Positions 46,004 through 57,000 of a stretch of 64,000 bases of DNA are shown one piece after another (position 1 is the first letter of the stretch; each line of letters begins with the position of its first letter). Below the pieces are notes generated by a model, which had not been told where the DNA came from, did no database searches, and was given only the letters and a program-made list of their open reading frames with translations. The DNA comes from Phlebotomus papatasi. Taxonomy: Eukaryota > Arthropoda > Insecta > Diptera > Psychodidae. The stretch is taken from the NCBI RefSeq assembly GCF_024763615.1, contig NC_077222.1, forward strand, positions 80,910,001-80,974,000, given 5' to 3'. The position numbers were made by a program, and so were the translations under genes.

Positions 46004-46021
46004 GAATGTTCTAGAAACTTC
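46004..46021. promoter_or_regulatory. Perfect four-unit heat-shock element in Hsc70-4 5' UTR intron
   Basis: GAATGTTCTAGAAACTTC fits GAAnnTTCnnGAAnnTTC without mismatch, the HSF trimer site. It lies 180 bp upstream of the start codon but about 400 bp downstream of the TATA-defined start, inside intron 1. It might be an intronic enhancer or serve an alternative downstream promoter. Confidence 0.75.
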
Positions 46022-46307
46022 CAACCACGCTTACGCACGTGTTCGCACATTTATCACATCAACGCCCATAAATTTCCCCATGAAATCCCCAGATTGCGAT
46101 AAAATTCGCCTTGCACATATCATACCCGTGAATTTGACCCACAGATTAATCACGTAAGTTTGAAAATTGAAGGAGAAATTTGATGAATCACCCCTTGCAA
46201 TGGAAGTTTCTGGAAATGGCGTGTGGAAAATTTTCATCAGACTTTGCCTCCCTCGATTTTTGACCAAAAACCCAGATTTCTACGCAAATTACTATGCGAA
46301 TACATAC

Positions 46308-46425
46308 CTGGTGCAATGAAATTCTACTTTTCAGCGAAATAACTGTGGGAATTGATGAGTGAACACTGGAAATTTTTGATTTTTCCTGGCACAAGTACAC
46401 TCCACGACGCTTCTTTCAGAACTTG
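46308..46425 (-). other. Hsc70-4: Hsc70-4 5' UTR exon
   Basis: A strong donor CAG|GTATGTA at 46308/46307 and an acceptor TTTAG at 45834-45835, 10 nt before the ATG, define a 474-nt 5' UTR intron. The upstream limit is set about 30 bp below the TATA box and is approximate. Confidence 0.55.
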
Positions 46426-46450
46426 AGAGGAAGTCGCTTCCGTTCGGCCC

Positions 46451-46457
46451 TTTTATA
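46451..46457 (-). promoter_or_regulatory. Hsc70-4: Hsc70-4 TATA box
   Basis: On the minus strand CTTTATAAAAGGGCC is a strong TATA context, placing transcription start near 46425. It is only about 175 bp from the Mps1 stop codon. Confidence 0.65.
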
Positions 46458-46630
46458 AAGCTTTTTGCGGTCGTATGATTTCGTACTAGAATTTTCGGCG
46501 ACAGTGCTGCCATCTCGAAGAAATTTCCAAATATACAAAATGCTGTGAGTTTCAAAAAAAACATCGTTTTAAATTATTTAAAAAATTTATTAAATTATAA
46601 AAAAAATATTTTTTGTAGAAGAAATTTTCC

Positions 46631-49600
46631 TCATTTCGATGGTATGAACATATCGAAAGGATACTCGAGAAGGTCTTTTATAGAAATCCTCTCCTTGGGA
46701 TTGTGTTTGAGACACTTTTGGGCAATCTGCAAAGCAAAAAAAGAAATTTATCTTAATTTAAAAAATTTTTGGTCAAATAAAAACAAATCAATAATAATTA
46801 CTTCGAGAAACATGCTGGGATAGACAGATGGAAGTGGTGGATAGTCGATGGAAGTGTTGGGATTGCAAATAGCCATGATTTTGTTGATGGAATTCTTGAT
46901 ACTGCCAAAGGGTGTTGTTTTGTACATAAACTGGAAGAAGATACATCCCAGAGACCAAACATCAGTCTTTGGGGAAATTTTGATTTTGGGAGTATTGGGT
47001 AGACTGCCCTCCTCATCCGTTGATATATCAATCAAGGCTTCAGGGCTAATATAGTTGTAAGTTCCTGCTTGGGTGTGCTTGATGATGCTGGTAGAATCCA
47101 GCGAAATATTACTGGCAATGCCAAAATCAATGAGTTTCAGCTTCCCATTGATCATGAGAAAGTTCGCAGGCTTTATATCACAGTGAATTACGCCGCATTT
47201 GTGAATGTACTCGACACACTTGAGCATCTGATACCAGAAATCCATTATTGTGTAGACGGGCAAGTTGTTTGTGAACTCCTTGAGGATTGCACTCAAGTCT
47301 CGTTCTCCCTTCTCCATCACAATGTACAGAATTGAGTCTTCCCGTGAGTAGAAACTGGAAAAAAACAACTTCAGATCAGCACATGAATTGCAATGGGATT
47401 CGCTCGAAATCCAGAAAGGGGCAAAATCCAAAATCCAAAATCTCAAAAATCTAAAATCTTGAAAGTCAAAATCCCGAAAAGCTAAAATTCCGAAAATCTA
47501 AAACTCCCGAAAAGCCCAAAAAAATCAAAATTCTGAAAAGGTAATAACCCGAATGATAAAATCCTGAAAATTCAAAATCCCGAAAAGCTAATACTCCGAA
47601 TTGGTCCAATTCCCAAAAAGCCAAAATCCCGTAAAAACCAAAATTCCCGAAAAGCCAATATTCCGAATGGATCCAATTCCAAAGCCAAATTCCTGAAAGT
47701 CAAATCCCAAATGCTAAGGTCCCGAACGCCCAAATTTAAAATAACCAAAATCCCGGATCGGTTGAAGTCCTGAAAAGCCAAAATCTCGAAAAGCCAGGAT
47801 ACCGAAAAGACAAAATCTCGAAAAGCCAAAACCTCGAGAAGCCAAAACCTCGAAATACTAAAATTCTGAATGTGTCGAACGTGTCGAACTCTCGAAGGCC
47901 ATAATATCGAATGCTAAAGTCCCGAACGCCCAAATTTTTAATAACCAAAATCCCGGGTCGGTTGAAGTCCTGAAAAGCCAAAATCTCGAAAAGCCAAGAA
48001 CTCAGCCAAAACCCTGAAAAGCCAATGTGTCGATATCCCGAAAGTCAAAATCCCAAACATCCAAAATATTAAAAAGGCAAAATCTCGAAAAGCCAAGAAT
48101 CCAGAAAAAGCCAAAACCATGAAATCCAAAATGCCAAACAGCAAAATCTCGAAAAGCCAAAACCCCGAAAAGCCCAAAAACTAAAAAATTTAAAAAAGCT
48201 AATAGTGGCGGCATCAATTTGTGGCCACTGTCTTTGTGACAGACCACAAGTAATGCCACCACCCTAACCCAAATCACCCGAACGTTTATCAAAAAAAAAT
48301 CAAAATCCCGAAAAACAAATATTCCGAATTGGTTTGATTCCCGAAAATGCAAAATCTTTTAAAATCCAAAATCACGAAAAGGTAAAATCCCGAAACCCAA
48401 AATCTCGAAAAGCCAAAACCCCGAGAAGCCAAAACCTGGAAAAGCTAAAATTCTGAATGTGTCGAACACGCGAAGACGAAAATCTTGAACCAAAATTTCG
48501 AAAGGTTCCGAAATCCCGAAAAGCTAAAACCCCGAAAATTAAAATCCCGAAAAGCTAAAATCTTGAATGGGACCACAGCCAAAATGCCGGGAACAAAAAC
48601 TCTGAGAAGCCAAAATTTTTAAAAGTCAAAACCTCGAAAAGCCAAAATCTCGAAAGCCAAAACTTCTAAAACCAAAATCCCAAAAAGCCAAAATTCCAAA
48701 GAGTTAAAAATTCAAAAAGCCAAAACCTCGAAAACCAAAATTTTAAGAAACCAAAATCCCGAAAGTTAAATCCCGAAAAAGCAAAATCCCGAAAGTCTAT
48801 ATCCCGAAAGGTAAAAACAAAACCTCGAAAAGCCAAAACTCAACTCCAAAATCCTGAAAGCCAAAACGTCGAAAAAGCAAAATCAAAATCTCGAAAGGCC
48901 AAGGTCTAGAAAAGCTAAAATCCCGAAAAGCCAAAATCACATACAGTAGACTCTCACTCAATCGGCTCTTTTTCAATCGGGTGACAAATTTTGTTGACAA
49001 TTTTCACGTTTAATTATGAAGCAAATTCGCTCAAATTCGCTGTAGTTCTTCCTATTTTATCGTGATTCTTTATAATTGAGCGCTTTTTGTGGAATTTACA
49101 AAGGCTTTGACGCTCAATTCTATCGCTAAACCGGATGACATTTTGCCCCATATTCCCGATTGAGAGAGAGTCTACTCCTACTGTACAGTAGACTCTCTCA
49201 AATTCGGGCATTTGGGACCGAAATGTCACCCTAATTAGAGAGAAATTCGGGCATCACATTGTTTGAAATGCAACGATCTTTTGTTTACTTGCATACTCAT
49301 ATTAATTGTAAATTTCATAAAAACCTCTTTATAATGCAAAATCCCATTAGAACTGAGACAAAATATGACAAATTTGAGCGCATTTTTTTCATTCGATATT
49401 CATAATTAAACTTAAAAGTCAACAAACTTTCCTCAAATTTAACTGCTGCCCGAATTAAAAAGTAGACCGATGTTAAAGGAGCCGAATTAGCGAGAGTTTA
49501 CTGTAAATCAAAATCTCGAAATTCAAAACCCGAAGAGCCAAAATCCCGAGAGCCTAAATTCAATGGCTCCGGCATACCTTTTAGATCAGGATAATTTCAT

Positions 49601-50799
49601 GAAGTCGAAATTCGCATCTCTTTTTATCTCACTTGTTTTGTATATGTCTATCTCATTCTCTTTCACTCTTCTTCTTCTCTTAAGCATCACTCCAAATTCA
49701 ATTTAGCTCAATCGAATTTGGAGTGCGAAAGAATGAGATAGGCATAATGCAAAACATGTGAGAAAGAAAGGGTTTCGAATTTCGACTTCATGAAATTATC
49801 CTGATCTAAAAGGTGTGCCGGAGCCAATGAACCAAAGTCTCGAAAAGCCAAATTTCTGAATAACCAAAATTGAATTCGAATTGACTTTTCAAGATTTTGG
49901 GGTTCGGGATTTCGGCCAGTACCGTGTTTGCAATTAGCTCTGAATGAAACTTACTGGTCAAATAATTTCACAATGGAAGTTCCTTGCAATTTCCTCAGCA
50001 ATTTGATTTCATTCATATTGTCACACAGTGCATTTTCATCCCCATTGAGCCGTACAACTTTTAGGGCACATTCCTGGCAATCCATTGTTTCTGCCAAGTA
50101 GACAACACTGCTTCCTCCATGGCCCAATTTCCTTATCACGTTGTAGTCTTTCCCATTGATCTTAACAACTTTGTGGGAAGATTTAGCATCGGGCACTTTA
50201 TTGGGGACGCTATTGCTTGATTTCATCTCCAATGTGCTGCTTTTGGAGGATTCTGAGGAGGATTTCTGGCATGTTTTGATACTCAAATTAGCCAAGTTCC
50301 TATTATTCTCCTTGAGATGTTTCTTATAATCCACACTTAGAATAACTTTTTCCTCTCGTTCTGGACATTTCTTCGGAGCCGGTGTTGCAATGCACGGAAG
50401 GGTGTTCTCGAGATCTCCTGCACAATTCTCAGGCACGATATCAACACCCTTACCGGAATTCTCAGCAGAATCCGATTCAATCGGAGACAATTCTTGCACT
50501 CTCTTTGGCATCAAAGTATTTCTCCTGCAAAATATTCATTTATTTGCTTGTTTTCTCTTCTAAATTAATAATAAAGTATTCTTTTCTTACCTCTGATGAC
50601 CCCTCTGATCCACTATAGTCTGAAGAATCTCTGTGATACTGTTTTTAATCACAAAAAAAAAGAAAATTTACAATATGTAAACAAAAATAATAAAGAACAA
50701 AAACACCTGCCTTTTTTCTTCGCTCTCTGACGAATTATCCGAATCAAAGTCAATCGGCGGTAAGTCTTTCACTCGCTTTGGCATCGGTTTCGACGACAT
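46631..50799 (-). CDS. Mps1: Dual-specificity spindle checkpoint kinase Mps1/TTK
   Basis: Kinetochore kinase of the spindle assembly checkpoint (TTK in vertebrates, ald/Mps1 in flies). Exons: about 50704-50799, about 50593-50640, 49955-50524, 46802-47354, 46631-46726. Kinase domain: VIRKLGHGGSSVVYLAET (Gly loop), CALKVV (Lys), VIHCDIKPANF (catalytic loop), LIDFGIASN (metal loop), TYNYISPEALID, SPKTDVWSLGC and the tail NPKERISIKDLL. About 451 residues, shorter than fly or human Mps1; no TPR region was seen. Exons 1 and 3 carry similar MPKRV starts, and exon 1 joins in frame only if a GC donor is used (see findings). AATAAA (minus) at 46586-46591 is a likely poly(A) site. Start shared promoter with ZC3H14. 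Confidence 0.88.
48944..49183. mobile_element. pogo-like MITE 1
   Basis: CAGTAGACTCTCACTCAATC to a right end GAGAGAGTCTACTCCTACTG, TA on both sides. The CAGTAGACTCTC terminus is like Tigger/pogo elements. The interior holds TTTTCAATCGGGTGACA. No ORF. Confidence 0.78.
49186..49503. mobile_element. pogo-like MITE 2, abutting MITE 1
   Basis: CAGTAGACTCTCTCAAATTC to GCGAGAGTTTACTG; the TA at 49184-49185 is shared with MITE 1 and TA follows at 49504. 318 bp, non-coding. Related but not identical to MITE 1. Confidence 0.78.
49564..49826. mobile_element. MITE with 50-bp near-perfect inverted ends
   Basis: TGGCTCCGGCATACCTTTTA at the left and TAAAAGGTGTGCCGGAGCCA at the right; the arms match over about 50 bp with one mismatch. 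The centre also folds (CAAATTCAATTTAGC / CAATCGAATTTGG). Target duplication is not clear. Confidence 0.75.
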
Positions 50800-51027
50800 T
50801 TTCCCTGGAGCACAGAAAAACTCTCAGAAAATTGGGAAAAACGAGAAAACCGCTGCGGAAAAACCTTCATGCACAAAAAATTCAAAGCAGACTGTCAAAT
50901 AAAATCCCCCTCAACGCATGCTATGGCCCTCTTGCGGAACAAAAGTGAGTTTAATTTATAAACTTCAATAAAAAGTGGAAAGATTTTTGCATTTGCTTTG
51001 CTTTTCATTGATTTTTCGGGGGGAAAA
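50800..51027. promoter_or_regulatory. Divergent Mps1-ZC3H14 promoter region
   Basis: 228 bp between the two start codons, free of repeats and without a clear TATA box. Compact bidirectional arrangement; function inferred. Confidence 0.5.
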
Positions 51028-54000
51028 ATGGAAAATCTGGGGTCAGAAATTGGTCAGAAGATGAGGGTAAGTGTGATGTATAGAGTGTTATAAGTGGCAT
51101 TGGTGGAAAATCACTACTTTCTAGCTAAAATTGTTTTTATTCTTTGAATTTTGAGGTTATATTTATAATTGTCTTCTCGAAGGGGATTTTCTCGCGTTAA
51201 TTTCCTATTTTTCCGTTGATTTTCCAGCATGCCGTAAAGGCGAAGCTTCTGGAACTTGGTACAGGTAGTTCTTCTGGCTATGTTGATGACGAACTTCCGG
51301 ATTATGTGATGATTATGGTGGCAAATAAGCGTTCAAAGCAGCAAATGATTGATGACTTAACACTGTTCCTGGGTTCCAACACCGGGGAATTTGTCAATTG
51401 GCTCCATCAAGTACTGCAGAAACTCCAGGAAGTGTCCCTGCCAGCCACTGGTGAGTTCAAGGGAAGATTTGGGAGAATGGTAAGAGTTTGACAAAATAAT
51501 TCTATTTAAGCTGTGGCCCCAAAGTCGTCAAAGAGAAAGACTTCAGATAGTTCTGACACACCCCACAAGAAGGAGAAGCGAAAAGAGAAGAAAACGAAGA
51601 AACCTGGCAAGAGTCAACCTTCTAATAGTTCATCAAAACCTTCGACTGAAAAATCTACAAAAGCTCCAACTGCGGCAGCCCCATCAATCACAGATGTCTT
51701 TGCCAATCAATTGATCCAGAAAGCCAAGAAGACACTGCAATCTGAGGCATCAGTGAATGTGAAGAAGCGCGAGCAGACACCAGAGGATGGAAGGAGTGGA
51801 GAGGGGACGCCAGAAAATGACTTTGATATCCCGACAATCACACAAATATCCGAGAATACTGTCGAACAGACTCGCCGGAAAGAATTGCTGGAGCTTGAAG
51901 AGATTCAAAAGAAGATCTATCAGGCAAAGCGACAACTGCACAATCTCACGTCCGATGAGTCTGAGGATGAAGATTTTATCAATTTGAGGGCAGATGGGGA
52001 AGATTTCGATGAGTTGCCGGATGCCAGACAGCCAGAAGAAAGTGTGATGGACTCTAGTCGGAATCAGGCTTCCTATCGCAATCCCAGTCCCATTGTCTTT
52101 GATTTGCCCACAAGAAGACGATCCAGTAGCAGTGAGGAGTCTGTGGAGAAGGAATTGACACCAAAGAGGAGTTCAGTGAAGGAGCGTTTGGGATCAAAGT
52201 CCACGGCTGAAACAGCTCCTCCTGGAAAGAATGTCATAAGCTTATCGGCGAATCGGAGGATTGAGAAAGAAATCTACATCCCGGTTTTTCGACGTCGTGA
52301 AATGGAGAAAGCCAAGGAAGCAATTCCCACCAAGGAAGCTCCCAAAATCAGACGTACCCAGGATGTAACCGTGGAAAAGGTCAAGAGGGACAAGCGTGAA
52401 GTGAAGGAGCGAAAAGTCAGTCCCGTGAAAGAGGTAAAGTCTGTGAGGCAGCGCATTGGATCCCGGGTTATTGTAGCCCCTCCAAAGCCAGTATTCGACG
52501 AGGATTCCGTGGATGTGTCCGTGAGCAGTGTAGTGAAGATCAAACCGCGTCCTGTGGTGCCTAAAGGCAAACAAGCCAACAAGAATCTCCTCCTGAGAGC
52601 CATGGCTGAGGCACAAAAGTCCACAGCGAGTGCAATGAGGAAGGATCTGGAGAAGAAGGAGAGAGTCACAAGAAGTGGAAAGCTCACTGCCAAGACGAAT
52701 ATTCTCATTGAAGTGCCCCGTGGCAACAATGTCGATTCATCCCGGGAGGATGAATATGTTCCCACGCCTGTAGTGAATCGTCGGGAGCCGGATTCCGGAG
52801 TTGTGTACATCCCTCAAGTGTCCTGTGAGGAAATTGAGGATTCTCCGTCAGAAGCCAATGTCAGTGATGATGAAGATCCAAAGAGACCACAATTTGTTGT
52901 GACTCTCGATGGGATTTTCAAGGGAATCAATGCTGAAAATGCCCTAAAAAAGAAAACTATAAATAAAAATCTGAAGGAACGTGTGACAGAAAAGAAAATT
53001 GTGTCTGTTGAACCGAGGAGTCGAGATATCAAAAAAATCTCTCCAGTGAGAAAGAGGGATTCCCAGGAACGATCTAGGAAGGCTGATGCACCACCTTCGG
53101 CAAAGAGATCAGTGGAGAAAGAACAGAAAGAAGAAGCCACTGAATCTGAACCACCGCGAAAAAGAAGAAGCCGTTGCTCACCAATTCGCTTTGATTTGAA
53201 TGAGAAGGCAGAGAAGGCCAAGAAATCCATGTCTCCTGTGACTCCTCCAAAGAAATCCAACAAGACGCCAGAAAAGGACCTGGACAGGAACTCAAAGTCC
53301 GACAGTGATGGCCATACAGTCACAATTAGGCGAATTGAAACGAAGAAATATGAAAATCTACCGTCACGTGAGTAGTTTCTTCATTATTTGCAAACCCCTT
53401 TGCGCATCCCATTCAACAGTGTTATACAAACTTCAGACTTAAGGTTTATCCATATGGCTTAACCCTTTAACGACGAGACACTTTTTACGGACTGATAACA
53501 ATAAAAATTAAACTGGGAGACATAATCAATGATAAGTATTACATCTAACCTTGGAAAGTCCAATAGAGTCTGATTCGGTGTATTTTGTGCCTCTATAAAC
53601 GATAGGGATAAAAATAGCCCAAAAATTTAAATATTTTTCTGACAATGCCAGTGAACAATATTTTTCGCTTTAATGAAAAATATTTCGTATGAGTATTGTA
53701 GTTTTTATTGCCAGAAGGGTTTTGCTTTAAAAAAATTGGAAGTACAAAAAATAAATAAAATCAATTATGAATTTGAAAATTTAAAAATTCGCCATTTTTG
53801 AGCTTAAATATTTATTAAATAGCAAATAGCTAGAGACTTGCAAAAAATATTCTGGATTCCTTTAACCTCATACTTTAACATTATGTATAGACGAAAAAAA
53901 TATCTTTAGGTAGGCAAGAAAAATTATTTTCTTTTTGGGACACCGGTGTTCCAATCGTCCTTAAAGGGTTAACTCTTTCCGGACCGCAGCATATGCTGCA

Positions 54001-57000
54001 AGACAATTTCACCATTTTTTAATCAAAAATATCTAAGCTCAGGAATTAATTGAGGTCCTACAAAAAATATCTTACATTTGGACATCCTTATAGTTTGTAA
54101 TTATCCACAAGAATTGAATTTTTATCAGTTCTGAATAATTAAAAAAACACTGTTTTTCACTGAATATTCATATGCTGCTTTGGGTACTCAGAGTCCCAAA
54201 AGAGACGAAAGAGTTAAGCTTCATTTGCTAAACATTTTACTGCTCGAACTCTACGAAGAGAGTAGTATATAATAATCCCTCGATTTTTTCACACCCTCAA
54301 ATTTCCACCTTCCATCCCCCGGAGACCACTTTTGTCAACAAATCTTCATGTTTCAGACGAATTCTGAGAAATGTCGTCATGCTGTTTGTCCGTCTGTCCG
54401 TTCGGCTGTCGCCAGCTCTAGAGGCCAAACGTTTAGAGATAGAGAGTTGGAACCTTCGAGGGACCCCCCCCCCATAAGTCGACCCAAGGATCGTTAACAT
54501 GCCCCTCATTTCCCCCCATCCCTCCCCTTCCCCTCCAAAACTATGTTTTTTCGGGATTGCTCGAAAACGCGTCGTGCGATTTTTTTTTTTTCATTTTTTG
54601 GATATGTTTTAGAGATTATCCAGGCAAACATTTCGCCCTTATACGACAATACTGAAGAGACTCAACTGCTTTATTCGACTTTATTGAATCATTCCTAATA
54701 ACGGTTTTTCAAGGTCAAAGGTTAAAAAGACACTAGAGAGCGCATTTATCAAGCAAATGGGGTCATGTTTGGGTTCGTTGGAAAGGTCTTGGAATTTCCT
54801 ATAAAACTCAACCGGTTCCAATCGGTTTTGAATCGGTAATGAACCGCTTTATAACCGATAAAAAATTTTTATCTGAAAATCAATCCTATTTTAAAACTAT
54901 TATGGGCGATTTTTTGAGTAATTTAAGAATCGGTTCAAATCGGTTGAGAACCGGTGAATGATAAATTATGCGAAAGTACTTTTGCGGTATAGCATCTAAG
55001 TCACGAGTTCGAGCATTTCGCAAAGCCTGGGACGCTTTGCCACCTCTTTTTTAAATGTTTTCATCTAAGTCCAAATAGTTTCTCTTGGGTGTTTGTAATT
55101 TGAAAATATGTAAAGTAGATTTATGCCCAACACACAATAACTTTTGTTTTGTAAACATATTTTTGACGTTTCAGTGAGAGTGAATGAAATGTAGATCTAG
55201 TCATCTCGCTCACTCTCATAGACAATTTTGAAAACATGTTTACAAACAAAAGTTATTGTGCGATGGGCATTAATCACAAGTTAATTTATCTGCCCTATCC
55301 TACCTTATTAGATTTTGATAGCTCGCGGCAATTATGCTTGTTATAATTTAGGTTTTCGCAACCTTCTGGAACTTGTATAAGTTTGAAGATATAGTTTAAC
55401 CCTTAGGTTTAGTCAATTATTTTGTCTGTCCGAGTTCCGCCTTAAACAGAGCTCAGGTCAGAGGAGAAAATTATTCTAAATAAATAATAATAATAATGCT
55501 GGCACAACATTTCATGAAGGAACTAGGTCTTCCCGCAAGGGGATTTCTAGACACGCATTTTTATTTTTTCTTATACGGGATGAGATTGTCAGGTCCTTGT
55601 TCCGTGAAATCAAGTTCAGTGAAGCTCACTAATTGCAATCCGAACACCTTTAAAGCCAGAAAGATTCCTGGTCACTTAAAAGGGGATTCGAACCCGGGAC
55701 CCGGAACAGTTGTTTCATAGAGCGTTGCTCTATCACTTGACCCATTGAGTGCCCAATTATTCTAAATAGTTTGGAATAATTTCCTATCCTGCGAGTGATT
55801 CTAGTAACTTCATTTTCCGCTGATCCTGTTTGAGTTGTCTCCTGGCGTCTCTAGACAGTCTTTAGTGATTGTTTAAAGAACCTCAGGTCTTAGTAACGGT
55901 CACTTGTTTCTCCGGGGAACAACAAAAATATTTTTCTCATAATTCGGTTAATTGTTTCTTGTCTTGAATGCTTTCCCCAAGGCTTGTCGTGTTCTAAAAC
56001 CACCAAGTAGTCATGAGAGGAACCAATATAAAGAAAATTCTATTATGCAGAAGTTTGCCTTAGAAGGATGAGGAAACAACTATTCGGAGTAAACACTTCC
56101 CTCTCTATTTATTGAAATTTGTTATTGTCTTGTTTAAATATTTTTAGTTTTTTTTTTTCAAATTAATGTGCAAGAAAATCATTTGCTGCTAATTTTACTC
56201 TTGTCTCCCTTCCTTCTGGTTCTATTCTAATGAAAAATGAAAATATTTTTTTTACTGTTATCAAGTACTTCTGCATAATCGATTTTTCTTTGGTTCCTGT
56301 CTCGACTGTTTTCCCCAGTGCCTATCGTATTCTACAGCCACCATGCAGTCGTGACATGAACCAATACAGAGAAAAGTCGACAAGACAGAAGCTCTTGAGA
56401 ACAGAAAAGTACTAAAAAAAACATATTCAGTTTTTATTGGAATAGCATCACTATAATGATACTGATTTTATCGGAAGGATTTGATATTGATAGACCTTAG
56501 ACAATTCAATTCTGCATTAGGTATATTACTTTCCTCAAAACAGCTATAGGGGAAAGTACTCTCCCTTCGAACGTTCATGCCTTCGAATAATGTGAATTTT
56601 CTTCTAGTTTCCTTAAGAGACTTACCCATTTCTATTAAATATTAGTTAGATTATCATCAATTATTGATAATTGCAAGATAATTTTGTGTAAGTCTCTTAG
56701 GAAAATAAAAGAAAATTCAAATTATTCGAAGGAATGAACGTTCGAAGGGAGAGTACTTTCCCCTAATTCGTTTGATATCATTGATTTGAAGCAAAACGAT
56801 TTTATTTAAAAGAAAACTAAGGCCCAACATATGATTTCTTATCACCAGGAGTATTTTTGATGTTATCAATAAATTTTCTCTTGCAGTGTTGAGTTCAGTC
56901 ACGGTGCCTCAGGCAACGGGAAAGCCAAAAGAGCGATGCAAGTACTTTCCCAATTGCACCAAAGGCGATACATGTGAATTCATTCATCCCTCGACTCCCT

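Larger units (their letters stand above)
47395..49940. repeat. Degenerate short-period repeat, consensus near AAAATCCCGAAAAGCC
   Basis: Most of this Mps1 intron is built from irregular 15-18 bp units such as CGAAAAGCCAAAATCCCGAA, with frequent substitutions and indels. It is interrupted by three MITEs (48944-49183, 49186-49503, 49564-49826). Because the unit lacks stops on the minus strand, spurious ORFs rich in LAFRDF/GFSGF appear. Origin is unknown; probably replication slippage. Confidence 0.85.

Noticed and set aside
47572..49000. Minus-strand ORFs rich in LAFRDF/GFSGFWLF, up to 116 codons
   Set aside because: They are translations of the degenerate AAAATCCCGAAAAGCC repeat, which lacks stops on that strand. 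There is no start context, domain or frame continuity.
52242..53323. Minus-strand ORFs of 124-178 codons opposite ZC3H14
   Set aside because: They are shadows of the large ZC3H14 exon, Ser/Leu-rich because of Lys/Glu codons on the sense strand.
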